In this document: positions 41,266 to 54,819 of the stretch, piece by piece
Layout of the letters: each line of letters begins with the position of its first letter
Numbering within the stretch: the first letter of the stretch is position 1
From: Pseudomonas sp. MH9.2
GTDB lineage: Bacteria > Pseudomonadota > Gammaproteobacteria > Pseudomonadales > Pseudomonadaceae
Length of the DNA: 64,000 nucleotides
Assembly: GCF_034353875.1 (NCBI RefSeq)
Contig: NZ_CP133784.1
Span: 4,368,501 to 4,432,500 of the forward strand
Reading direction: 5' to 3'
Made by a program: the position numbers and the translations under genes
Notes under the pieces: generated by a model
Databases searched by the model: none
What the model saw: only the letters and a program-made list of their open reading frames with translations
What the model was told of the DNA's origin: nothing

Positions 41266-41547
41266 ATGGCTCTGACTAAAGACCAATTGATCGCCGATAT
41301 CGCTGAAGCTATCGACGCGCCAAAAACCACCGCGCGTAATGCTCTTGAGCAATTGGGCCAAATTGTTGCTGACCAACTGGAAAATGGCGCTGAAATCACT
41401 TTGCCTGGCATTGGTAAATTGAAAGTGACCGAGCGTCCAGCTCGCACTGGCCGTAACCCGTCGACGGGCGCTGCCATTGAAATCGCTGCCAAAAAAGTGA
41501 TCAAGTTCGTACCTGCTAAAGGGTTGACCGATTCGGTTAACAAGTAA
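41266..41547 (+). CDS. hupA: HU-family DNA-binding protein
   Basis: This 93-residue histone-like protein begins MALTKDQLIADIAEAID. The beta-arm carries the DNA-intercalating proline in RTGRNPSTG, and the sequence ends GLTDSVNK. HU dimers bend and compact DNA. The sequence is that of the HupA type of Pseudomonas. A tandem terminator follows. It stands alone and is divergent from ndpA. Confidence 0.93.
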   Translation: MALTKDQLIADIAEAIDAPKTTARNALEQLGQIVADQLENGAEITLPGIGKLKVTERPARTGRNPSTGAAIEIAAKKVIKFVPAKGLTDSVNK

Positions 41548-41554
41548 GCTGACG

Positions 41555-41622
41555 CGGCCTTAAGGGCCGTTTTACTTGCTGTAAAAAAGCCGTGCTCCGG
41601 ATCACTCCGGGCACGGCTTTTT
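41555..41622. terminator. Tandem terminators after the HU gene
   Basis: A short hairpin (41555-41569, CGGCC and GGCCG arms with T4) is followed by a strong bidirectional one at 41583-41622. The latter has AAAAAAGCCGTGC paired with GCACGGCTTTTT and a nested CCGG pair. It serves both the HU gene and the convergent rlmF. Confidence 0.92.
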
Positions 41623-41653
41623 CAGGCCTGCGGTAAACCCATCCAGCATGAAC

Positions 41654-42655
41654 TCAGCTTTTGGCCGATGCCCAGCGCTCTAGGCGCCATGCTTGCTGCT
41701 GTGCTTTATCGAGGAAAGTCCAGGCAACGAAGCGGCTCTGCTTCTGGCCTTGGGACATTTCCACCACGTGGCTTTCCACAACTCCGGCTTTTTTCAGCGT
41801 GCTTTGAATCGAGGCCAGATTGGAGGCTTTCGACACCAGCGTACTGAACCAGAATACTTGCCGCGGTACTTGCTTGCTCTCATTGATCAGTTGCGTCACG
41901 AAGCCAATTTCGCCGCCTTCGCACCACAATTCCTGCGACTGCCCACCAAAGTTCAAGACCGGCAATTTGCGCTTGGGGTCAGCCTTGCCGAGGGCGCGCC
42001 ATTTGCGTTGACTGCCGCGTTGCGCTTCGTCGATTGAGGCGTGGAACGGCGGGTTGCACACGCTCAGGTCGAAACGTTCGTCGCTGCGCAGCAGATCCAG
42101 AAGGATATGCGAGCGATTGCTTTGCAGGCGCAGGCTGATGGCTTTGCTCAGGCCATTGGACTTGACGATGGCAGTAGCGGCCGCAACAGCAGTCGGATCG
42201 ATTTCCGAGCCGAGGAACTGCCAGCCATAGTCGCTGTGACCGATCAACGGATAGACGCAGTTGGCGCCCATGCCGATATCCAGCGCACGAATCGACGCCC
42301 CGCGCGGGATAACGCCGTCGTTGCTGCTGGCCAACAGGTCAGCGATGAAGTGCAAGTAATCGGCACGCCCTGGAATCGGCGGGCAAAGATAGTCCGCCGG
42401 GATATCCCAGTGGGCAACGCCATAATAGGACTTGAGCAAGGCCCGGTTGAACACCCGCACGGCAGTCGGGTTGGCGAAGTCGATGCTTTCCTTGCCATAG
42501 GGATTGATGACCACGAATTCGGCCAGTTCCGGGCTGCTTTTGATCAACTGCGCAAAGTCGTAACGGCCTTGATGGCGGTTACGGGGATGCAGGGTCGCTT
42601 TTTCACGGGGCTCGGCGGGTTTGCTGGGTGCTTTAGGTGTGCGTGGAGCTGTCAT
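41654..42655 (-). CDS. rlmF: 23S rRNA (adenine-1618-N6)-methyltransferase RlmF
   Basis: This 333-residue SAM-dependent methyltransferase has [26 protein letters not shown] as the SAM-binding motif I, and the N6-adenine motif NPPF in [14 protein letters not shown]-terminal [16 protein letters not shown] is the recognised family signature. It methylates A1618 of 23S rRNA. No Shine-Dalgarno sequence is evident before the ATG. It is downstream of valS, separated by a REPIN. Confidence 0.94.
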   Translation of the reverse strand: MTAPRTPKAPSKPAEPREKATLHPRNRHQGRYDFAQLIKSSPELAEFVVINPYGKESIDFANPTAVRVFNRALLKSYYGVAHWDIPADYLCPPIPGRADYLHFIADLLASSNDGVIPRGASIRALDIGMGANCVYPLIGHSDYGWQFLGSEIDPTAVAAATAIVKSNGLSKAISLRLQSNRSHILLDLLRSDERFDLSVCNPPFHASIDEAQRGSQRKWRALGKADPKRKLPVLNFGGQSQELWCEGGEIGFVTQLINESKQVPRQVFWFSTLVSKASNLASIQSTLKKAGVVESHVVEMSQGQKQSRFVAWTFLDKAQQQAWRLERWASAKS

Positions 42656-42686
42656 GAGGAGTCAATTCTGTGGAGTGTAGGCGTAG

Positions 42687-42792
42687 CCCTGTAGGAGCTG
42701 CCGAAGGCTGCGATAAGGTTGAAACAACCTTCGCTTATTTAAGGTCACGACCGCTTCGCAGTCGATCGCAGCCTTCGGCAGCTCCTACAGGG
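42687..42792. repeat. REPIN-type inverted repeat pair between rlmF and valS
   Basis: Perfect 28-bp outer arms (42687-42714 and 42765-42792; core TAGGAGCTGCCGAAGGCTGC and its complement) enclose two smaller hairpins, AAGGTTG/CAACCTT and CGACCGC/GCAGTCG-like. This is the paired-REP structure mobilised by RAYT transposases in fluorescent pseudomonads. No RAYT gene is in the window. Confidence 0.88.
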
Positions 42793-42796
42793 TGCC

Positions 42797-42818
42797 ACTG
42801 GCTCGCTTGCGAGCCAGT
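42797..42818. repeat. Perfect hairpin downstream of valS
   Basis: ACTGGCTCGC and GCGAGCCAGT flank a TT spacer 15 nt past the valS stop. There is no T-run on the minus strand, so it is more likely a REP-type or RNA-stabilising hairpin than a classic terminator. Confidence 0.6.
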
Positions 42819-42832
42819 CTTACTTGTCGCCC

Positions 42833-45679
<2,847 letters not shown>

Positions 45680-45797
45680 GCGCGGCGGGACCCTAATAGG
45701 CATTAATTCAGGAAAGCCGACAAGTATAACGGGGATGAACAGCGGGGCGTAGAGCGAGGCGATCACCAGCGGGATAAAAATGCCGGATCATGGAATG

Positions 45798-45825
45798 TGC
45801 AGGCGCGGGCAAGCCCGCTCCTGCA
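45798..45825. repeat. REP-like palindrome upstream of valS
   Basis: TGCAGG-type arms flank CGCGGGCAAGCCCGCTC in the gap between valS and the hypothetical gene at 45841. The GCGGGCAAGCCCGC core is the common Pseudomonas REP unit, here as a single hairpin. Confidence 0.7.
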
Positions 45826-45840
45826 GGGGTAAGCAGTTGC

Positions 45841-46269
45841 TCAACCTTGATATTGACTCAGCAACCGTTCCATCCGCGCATCAAGGCGGCGTTTGATTTC
45901 GGTTTCTATGTGCGGGGCGAAGTCGTCGATAACATCTTGCATGATCAATTGCGCAGCGGCGCGCAATTCGCTTTCCAGGTGCAACAGGCGATCTGGATTG
46001 GCGCTGACGGGTTCGGGTTGTGTCGCCGGAGGTTCTGGCGTCAGGGTTGGAATGTCCGCCTCGTCGGCATCGGAGTCGGTGTCATCCGTGTCGGTGTGTG
46101 CAGTCGCCTGAGCGCCCACCACGTTGAACAGTAACGGAATCTGTACGTCGCTGGCGACCGAGTCGGTCAGCAACGGCGGTTGCAAGGAGTCATCGCCGAG
46201 TAATTGGCGGATCGACTCAAGGTCATCCAGTAGATGTGCGGAGTCTTTCAGGGGTTTTTGAGTATCCAT
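45841..46269 (-). CDS. Hypothetical acidic protein downstream of holC
   Basis: This 142-residue soluble protein has a start at 46269 (MDTQKPLKDSAHLL) 7 nt after the holC stop. Residues 8-45 form an acidic helical segment, and residues 50-90 a disordered stretch rich in Asp, Thr and Pro (TDTDDTDSDADEADIPTLTP). The C-terminal amphipathic helix contains ESELRAAAQLIMQDVIDDFAPHIETEIKRRLD. The layout suggests a short adaptor or regulatory partner. Placement right after the replisome chi subunit is common in pseudomonads, but no function is known to me. Confidence 0.75.
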   Translation of the reverse strand: MDTQKPLKDSAHLLDDLESIRQLLGDDSLQPPLLTDSVASDVQIPLLFNVVGAQATAHTDTDDTDSDADEADIPTLTPEPPATQPEPVSANPDRLLHLESELRAAAQLIMQDVIDDFAPHIETEIKRRLDARMERLLSQYQG

Positions 46270-46276
46270 CGTGTGC

Positions 46277-46705
46277 TCAGAGACGCTGTAATCGGTGATC
46301 TTGCAGAGGATAGCCCTGTTCACGATAGAAGCGGAAGCTCTCTCGTGCGGCCTGACGAATCGCAGGGTCTTCTACCACGACTTCCGCCACGCGGGCAAAA
46401 CGCTTGAAAAAATCGGGGATGCGCAGGTCCAGATTGACCAGCAGATCCTGATGGTGCCCAGAGTCATCGCCCAAGCCTAAAACGACGGGTGCGTCCTGAT
46501 CGTCTTCCGCAGCGCCATGGGGCACGAAGCTTTCGCCCTTGAAGCGCCACAGCCGGGCGTCGAGATCGTCGCGCTGGGCGGCATCGCTGCAATGGATGTA
46601 CACCCGGTGGCCCAGGCGCCAGGCTTTTTCGCTGAGTTTGCAGGCGAAGTCCAGGCGTGCCAGCGGGTCAGCGCTGGGCAGGATATAAAAGTCGACTTGA
46701 GTCAT
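46277..46705 (-). CDS. holC: DNA polymerase III chi subunit
   Basis: This 142-residue protein has the family start MTQVDFYILPSADPLARLDFACKLSEKAWRLGHRVYIH and the conserved WRFKGESFVPH, which is the SSB-binding face. Chi links the clamp loader to single-strand-binding protein. It is 56 nt downstream of pepA on the same strand, the pepA-holC order conserved in gamma-proteobacteria, and is followed by valS with one gene between. Confidence 0.94.
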   Translation of the reverse strand: MTQVDFYILPSADPLARLDFACKLSEKAWRLGHRVYIHCSDAAQRDDLDARLWRFKGESFVPHGAAEDDQDAPVVLGLGDDSGHHQDLLVNLDLRIPDFFKRFARVAEVVVEDPAIRQAARESFRFYREQGYPLQDHRLQRL

Positions 46706-46761
46706 GTCAGCTCCAGAGCGCAGGGCGTATCAGCCAAACGGCCGATACGCCCTTAAGCGTT

Positions 46762-48591
<1,830 letters not shown>

Positions 48592-49713
48592 TTGATTGTC
48601 TTTCGTTATCTGTCCCGAGAAGTGCTGGTTACCTTGAGCGCGGTCAGCGCCGTGTTGTTGGTAATCATCATGAGCGGACGCTTCATCAAATACCTGGCTC
48701 AAGCCGCATCGGGAGCCCTTGACCCCGGTGTGCTGTTCTTGATCATCGGCTTTCGTCTGCCTGGCTTCTTGCAACTGATCCTGCCGCTGGCCTTGTTTCT
48801 GGGCATTCTGCTGGCATACGGTCGGCTTTATCTGGAAAGCGAGATGACTGTCCTGGCCGCCACCGGCATGAGCCAGCAGCGTTTGCTGTGGATCACCATG
48901 GCGCCAGCGACCGTGGTTGCGCTGCTGGTCACCTGGCTGAGCCTGGGGTTGGCGCCGCAAGGCGCAGCGCAGGTTTCTATGATCGTCAATCAACAAGACG
49001 CATTGACTGAGTTCGATACGCTGGTACCTGGCCGCTTCCAGGAGCTGCGCGACGGTTCGCGGATTACTTACACAGAAACGCTTTCAGACGACCGCGCTCG
49101 TCTGGGTGGGGTATTCATCTCCGAGAAACGCCCGACCCAGAATGGGGCCAAGGATCAAGGGATCTCCGTTCTGGTCGCCGAGAAGGGGCATCAGGAGGTC
49201 AGGGCTGATGGTAGTCGCTACCTGATTCTGGAGAATGGTTACCGTTATGACGGCAACCCCGGTGAGGCCAACTACCGCGCCATCAAATACGATACCTATG
49301 GCGCCCTGTTGCCAAAACCCGCGATCAGCGAGGAAATTACCGACCGCGAGTCGATTCCGACCCGTGATTTGTTCGGCAGCGACAACCCTCGCTACAAGGC
49401 TGAGTTGCAGTGGCGGCTCGCCCTGCCGGTCCTTGTGTTTATCGTGACATTGATGGCGGTGCCGCTGGCCAAGGCCAACCCGCGTCAAGGGCGTTTCCTC
49501 AAGCTGCTTCCGGCGATCCTTCTGTACATGGCGTACCTGACCATTTTGATTGCCGCTCGCGGTGCGCTGGAGCGGGGCAAAATCCCAATGGTTCTGGGCC
49601 TGTGGTGGGTGCATGCGTTGTTTCTGGGCATTGGCCTGTTATTGCTGTACTGGGAACCTCTGCGGTTGAAAATGGCGAGCCGCCGCACGGCGCAGGAGGT
49701 GGCCCGTGGTTAA
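48592..49713 (+). CDS. lptF: LPS export ABC transporter permease LptF
   Basis: This 373-residue inner-membrane protein has six helices and a periplasmic beta-jellyroll (about residues 125-260). I choose the TTG at 48592 (LIVFRYLSREVLVTL): GGAG lies 8 nt upstream, while the in-frame GTG at 48583 overlaps that site. LptF and LptG with LptB2 extract LPS from the inner membrane. The last 8 nt overlap lptG. Conserved FRYLSREVL and GFRLPGFLQLILPLALFLG mark the family. Confidence 0.93.
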   Translation: MIVFRYLSREVLVTLSAVSAVLLVIIMSGRFIKYLAQAASGALDPGVLFLIIGFRLPGFLQLILPLALFLGILLAYGRLYLESEMTVLAATGMSQQRLLWITMAPATVVALLVTWLSLGLAPQGAAQVSMIVNQQDALTEFDTLVPGRFQELRDGSRITYTETLSDDRARLGGVFISEKRPTQNGAKDQGISVLVAEKGHQEVRADGSRYLILENGYRYDGNPGEANYRAIKYDTYGALLPKPAISEEITDRESIPTRDLFGSDNPRYKAELQWRLALPVLVFIVTLMAVPLAKANPRQGRFLKLLPAILLYMAYLTILIAARGALERGKIPMVLGLWWVHALFLGIGLLLLYWEPLRLKMASRRTAQEVARG

Positions 49714-50767
49714 AATCGACCGCTATATTGGCAAGAGTGTTCTAGTCGCGATCCTTGGCGTGCTCGGGGTCATTTTGGGGCTGGCTTCGCTGTTTGCTTT
49801 CATTGATGAAATAAAAGACATCAGCAACACCTACACCTTGGCCGATATTACTTCCTTCGTATTGCTGACTGCGCCGCGACGTGTCTACGACATGTTGCCG
49901 ATGGCTGCACTGATCGGTTGTCTGGTTGGCCTTGGCAGTCTGGCCAGCAGCAGTGAACTGACCATCATGCGCGCAGCGGGTGTGTCCATCGGGCGTATCG
50001 TCTGGGCGGTAATGAAGCCGATGCTGGTACTGATGGTCGCTGGCTTGCTGGTGGGCGAATATGTCGCACCGCCCGCTGAGGACCTGGCTCAGTCCAACCG
50101 AGCCCTGGCCCAAGGCAGCGACGAATCGCAAAGCGGCAGGTACGGGGTGTGGCACCGTCAGGGCGAAGAGTTCATTCATATCAATACCGTACAACCCGAT
50201 GGGGTGCTGTACGGCGTGACTCGCTATCGTTTCGACGATCAGCGGCACATGCAGTCCGCAAGCTTCTCGAAGAAGGCGAAGTTCGAGAATGATTCATGGA
50301 TGCTGGAAGACGTGACCACGACGCTTTTCCATGCTGACAGCACCGAAGTCGTCAAAAGCCCGAATGATCGTTGGGACGCGTCCCTCAGCCCACTATTGCT
50401 CAGCACGCTGGTCTTGCCGCCGGACTCGCTGTCGATCACTGGCTTGTGGAGTTACGCACATTATCTTGCGGATCAGGGCTTGAACAATGGCCGTTACTGG
50501 TTGGCGTTCTGGACCAAAGTCCTGCAGCCGCTGGTCACAATGGCGCTGGTGTTGATGGCGATCTCGTTCATCTTCGGCCCGTTGCGCTCGGTGACCCTGG
50601 GTCAACGGGTGTTCACCGGGGTGCTGGTCGGCTTCACCTTCCGCATTGCCCAGGACCTGCTTGGGCCGTCTAGTCTGGTGTTCGGATTTTCGCCGCTGTT
50701 CGCGGTGCTGGTGCCTTCCGGGATCTGTGCCGTGGCTGGGGTCTGGCTGCTACGCCGGGCGGGCTAG
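49706..50767 (+). CDS. lptG: LPS export ABC transporter permease LptG
   Basis: This 353-residue partner of LptF starts with GTG (MVKIDRYIGKSVLVAILGV) with GGAGG 6 nt upstream. Six helices, the periplasmic jellyroll domain (about 135-255) and the coupling-helix region RRVYDMLPMAALIGCLVGLGSLAS are visible. It overlaps lptF by 8 nt and is followed by a strong bidirectional terminator. Confidence 0.95.
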   Translation: MVKIDRYIGKSVLVAILGVLGVILGLASLFAFIDEIKDISNTYTLADITSFVLLTAPRRVYDMLPMAALIGCLVGLGSLASSSELTIMRAAGVSIGRIVWAVMKPMLVLMVAGLLVGEYVAPPAEDLAQSNRALAQGSDESQSGRYGVWHRQGEEFIHINTVQPDGVLYGVTRYRFDDQRHMQSASFSKKAKFENDSWMLEDVTTTLFHADSTEVVKSPNDRWDASLSPLLLSTLVLPPDSLSITGLWSYAHYLADQGLNNGRYWLAFWTKVLQPLVTMALVLMAISFIFGPLRSVTLGQRVFTGVLVGFTFRIAQDLLGPSSLVFGFSPLFAVLVPSGICAVAGVWLLRRAG

Positions 50768-50780
50768 AAAAAAGACAGAC

Positions 50781-50809
50781 AAAAAAGCCGACGTCGAGTC
50801 GGCTTTTTT
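50781..50809. terminator. Bidirectional terminator after lptG
   Basis: A6-GCCGAC, a 5-nt loop and GTCGGC-T6 form a symmetrical intrinsic terminator between the convergent lptG and RDD genes. Confidence 0.93.
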
Positions 50810-50860
50810 ACAGGGTGCGCCAGGCATGCGCGTTGCGCGTAAGCAGTTCATCCAGAGCCA

Positions 50861-51349
50861 CTATTTTTTCTGCTTGGGTACCTGCACCAGCTGGCTGTCG
50901 GAATATATGTCATGCCAGCTGCGTTTCTGCTTATCGAACAATACCCAGAAAAAGCCCAGTCCCACACATAGCCACGAACCGATAGCGACCACGAAACGCA
51001 ACAGTGCCTGCCACAGGCTGATGGCAGTGCCGTCGGCGTTCTGCACACGAATGCCCCACACCTGCATCCCGAGGGTCTGGCCTGAATGGGTCCAGAACTT
51101 GGCGAAGAAACCGAACAGCACAAACACCAGAATCGTTGAAAGCAGCGGGTCGCTGTCCAGCGCCCCGGACTCGGACATCGCGCGTAATTGAGCCTCACCG
51201 ATAAAGGCCATCAGGATCAGCTTATAAACGAAGGTGGTGACCATCAGCAGCGCGATGCACAGCAGGGCGTCATAGAACATCGCCGCAAGGCGGCGGCCCA
51301 AGCCTGCAACGGGAAAGTCGCCTTGTGGGCGGAGCAGGTGTTTCGACAT
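50861..51349 (-). CDS. RDD-family membrane protein
   Basis: This 162-residue protein has the RDD pattern: GLGRRLAAMFYDALLCIALLM contains the conserved Arg and Asp, and GFFAKFWTHSGQTLGMQVWGIRVQNADG the second Asp-free motif. Three membrane helices are predicted, and the C-terminus reads FDKQKRSWHDIYSDSQLV. The start at 51349 (MSKHLLRPQGDFPVAG) is preferred to the longer open frame, which crosses a terminator. Function unknown; some RDD proteins are ion antiporters. Confidence 0.88.
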   Translation of the reverse strand: MSKHLLRPQGDFPVAGLGRRLAAMFYDALLCIALLMVTTFVYKLILMAFIGEAQLRAMSESGALDSDPLLSTILVFVLFGFFAKFWTHSGQTLGMQVWGIRVQNADGTAISLWQALLRFVVAIGSWLCVGLGFFWVLFDKQKRSWHDIYSDSQLVQVPKQKK

Positions 51350-51398
51350 GGCGGGCTCTCGTTTGCAAAAAGAACCCATTTTACGGAATCCCAGCCAT

Positions 51399-51434
51399 AA
51401 AAAAGCCCCTGATGTCAGCATCAGGGGCTTTTTT
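51399..51434. terminator. Bidirectional terminator downstream of the cold-shock gene
   Basis: AAAAAAGCCCCTGA and TCAGGGGCTTTTTT arms around an 8-nt loop. On the minus strand it terminates the csp transcript. It stands between csp and the RDD gene on the same strand, so the two are separate units. Confidence 0.92.
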
Positions 51435-51446
51435 ACTGATCGCTAT

Positions 51447-51659
51447 TTAAGCTTCGGCTTGAACTTCATCCGCCTGCAAGCCTTTTTGGCCCTGCACCGC
51501 AATGAAGGTCACCTTCTGACCTTCTTTCAGGCTCTTGAAGCCGCTGCCCTGAATAGCGCGGAAATGGACGAACAGATCCGGACCGCTCTCTGGCGTGATA
51601 AAACCAAAACCCTTTTCGTCGTTAAACCACTTGACGGTACCGCTCTGACGATTCGACAT
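51447..51659 (-). CDS. Cold-shock-family protein (CspA-like)
   Basis: This 70-residue OB-fold protein has RNP1 KGFGFITP and RNP2 LFVHF, and starts [17 protein letters not shown]. The longer open frame upstream is the untranslated leader. It binds single-stranded RNA or DNA as an RNA chaperone. The terminator directly follows the stop codon. The length of the leader (over 100 nt) is typical of thermoregulated csp messages, but cold induction is not shown by sequence. Confidence 0.94.
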   Translation of the reverse strand: MSNRQSGTVKWFNDEKGFGFITPESGPDLFVHFRAIQGSGFKSLKEGQKVTFIAVQGQKGLQADEVQAEA

Positions 51660-52066
51660 TTTCTTATTTCCCTGGAACTTGAATTGATGACAGTCTCTTT
51701 CGCCTGAAAGAGTACTGGACTGGCTGCAGGTAGTAAGAAACGTCGAGCGGGATGTAGCAATACTTAGAGCTACTGCCCAGGTCACGGTTCAAGCGACCCA
51801 TGCAAACACAGTTAAGAAACTCTACGCCAACCATGGCAGAAAAAACAAGCCCTGCTCAGGCGCAGGTTTCCGGCACTCTCCAGCTTTTTTGAACGGTGTG
51901 CCCGTCAGGCAAGATCGATGGTTTTTTACCCGTGTGCCTGGCTATATGCAAAGTGCGCCGTGGACTAACAGCGCACTTTACAGCGGTATACATTGCGATT
52001 GCATGACGGCCAGTTGCCCTGTTTTTGGGTGTCCAGTTTACGGGCGGCCGCCTTTAACCTCGCCTG
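51660..52066 (-). other. csp promoter/leader and gcvT downstream region
   Basis: This 407-bp stretch lies between gcvT and the cold-shock gene. It holds the hairpin 51950-51979 that probably ends the gcv operon, then the csp promoter and leader. No additional gene is supported. Confidence 0.5.
51950..51979 (-). terminator. Probable terminator of the gcv operon
   Basis: AAAGTGCGC and GCGCACTTT arms around a 12-nt loop lie 88 nt after the gcvT stop. The T-run after the stem on the minus strand is only three T, so strength is uncertain. Confidence 0.6.
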
Positions 52067-53191
52067 TTAACCACGGTAGTAACGCTGCGCCACGAATGGC
52101 ATTTTGCTGACCCGCATCAGCACTTTCTTACCCCGCACGATGGCCCAGACTTCACTGTCCAGCGCGGTGTAAGCGCTGTCGAGGTAAGCCATGACCAGCG
52201 GTCCACCCAGCGTTGGACCGAACCCACCGCTGCTGACTGTACCAATGGGTTTGTCGTTGGCATCGACGATTTCTGCGCCTTCACGGACCGGCGTACGTTC
52301 CTGCGGCAGCAAGCCGACACGTTTGCGGCTCACACCGGCTTGCTGCTGAGCAAAGATCTGCTCCGCGCCGGGGAAGCCACCGGCACGTGCGCCGTCGGCG
52401 CGTCGAACCTTGGAGATCGCCCATAACAGGTTGGCCTCAACCGGTGTGGTCTCGGTGTTCATGTCGTGGCCATACAGGCACAGGCCTGCTTCGAGACGCA
52501 GAGAGTCGCGGGCACCGAGCCCGATGGGGGCGACCTCTGGTTCGGCCAACAAACGGCGGGCCAATGCGTCGGCTTGATCGGCGGGGACCGAGATTTCAAA
52601 ACCGTCTTCACCGGTGTAGCCGGAGCGGCTGACGTAGCAGTCGGCGCCGAGCAACGTCACCTTGGCAAACTGCATGAACGTCATGTTCGCCACTTTCGGA
52701 GCCAGACGTGCAAGGACGGTCACTGCTTCCGGACCTTGCAGGGCCAGCAGGGCGCGTTCTTCGAACAGGGGCTGGATGTCGCACTGACCGGTCAGGTGCT
52801 GTTGCAAGTGCGCAAGGTCCTGGTTTTTACAGGCGGCGTTGACCACCAGAATCAGCTCGTCGTTGCCGATGTTGGCGACCATCAGGTCATCGAGAATGCC
52901 ACCGCTTTCATTGGTGAACATCGCGTAGCGCTGCATGCCCACGGGCAGGTCGATGATGTCGACCGGCACCAGGGTTTCCAGCGCTTTGGCGGCGTTGGCG
53001 CCGGTCAGGCGAATCTGGCCCATGTGCGATACATCGAACAAGCCGGCATGCGCGCGGGTGTGCTGGTGTTCCTTAAGCACGCCAGCGGGGTATTGAACGG
53101 GCATGTCGTAGCCGGCAAACGGCACCATTCTGGCCCCCAGTTCGCGGTGTAAAGCGTGCAGCGGGGTAGTTAACAGCTGTTCGGTGGACAT
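52067..53191 (-). CDS. gcvT: Aminomethyltransferase, glycine cleavage T protein
   Basis: This 374-residue protein begins with the N-terminal LHALHRELGARMVPFAGYDMPVQYP of the family. GLFDVSHMGQIRLTG and RSGYTGEDGFEISVP (catalytic Asp region) carry the tetrahydrofolate and aminomethyl-lipoyl binding residues. It takes the aminomethyl group from lipoyl-GcvH, releases ammonia, and forms 5,10-methylene-THF. It is the last gene of the gcvH-gcvP-sdaA-gcvT operon and 72 nt after sdaA. Confidence 0.96.
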   Translation of the reverse strand: MSTEQLLTTPLHALHRELGARMVPFAGYDMPVQYPAGVLKEHQHTRAHAGLFDVSHMGQIRLTGANAAKALETLVPVDIIDLPVGMQRYAMFTNESGGILDDLMVANIGNDELILVVNAACKNQDLAHLQQHLTGQCDIQPLFEERALLALQGPEAVTVLARLAPKVANMTFMQFAKVTLLGADCYVSRSGYTGEDGFEISVPADQADALARRLLAEPEVAPIGLGARDSLRLEAGLCLYGHDMNTETTPVEANLLWAISKVRRADGARAGGFPGAEQIFAQQQAGVSRKRVGLLPQERTPVREGAEIVDANDKPIGTVSSGGFGPTLGGPLVMAYLDSAYTALDSEVWAIVRGKKVLMRVSKMPFVAQRYYRG

Positions 53192-53263
53192 TCATGGCTC
53201 CTTGGAGTTTTCCGGCTTTCGCTTTGTAGGGAGGGCGAAAGCAGTCGATTTCATGAGGCTGTT

Positions 53264-54640
<1,377 letters not shown>

Positions 54641-54687
54641 GGTTGCACTCCGGTTTTTTATTATAGACAGGGAGGTCGCGTTTAATT

Positions 54688-54764
54688 GTAGGAGCGAGCT
54701 TGCTCGCGATCGGACTGGCGTGGTGTCTCCGATACGCCGTAATCGCGGGCAAGCCCGCGCCTAC
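54688..54764. repeat. REPIN (paired REP units) between gcvP and sdaA
   Basis: Two oppositely oriented REP units, GTAGGAGCGAGCTTGCTCGC at 54688-54707 extended to 54710, and its diverged complement at 54742-54764, flank a short hairpin-forming spacer. This is the common REPIN of fluorescent pseudomonads. It lies inside the transcribed gcv operon. Confidence 0.9.
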
Positions 54765-54819
54765 CGGGTCATGCGTCGTATCAAGGATGGGGCTACTTTG
54801 CACAGTAGCCCCATCTCGA

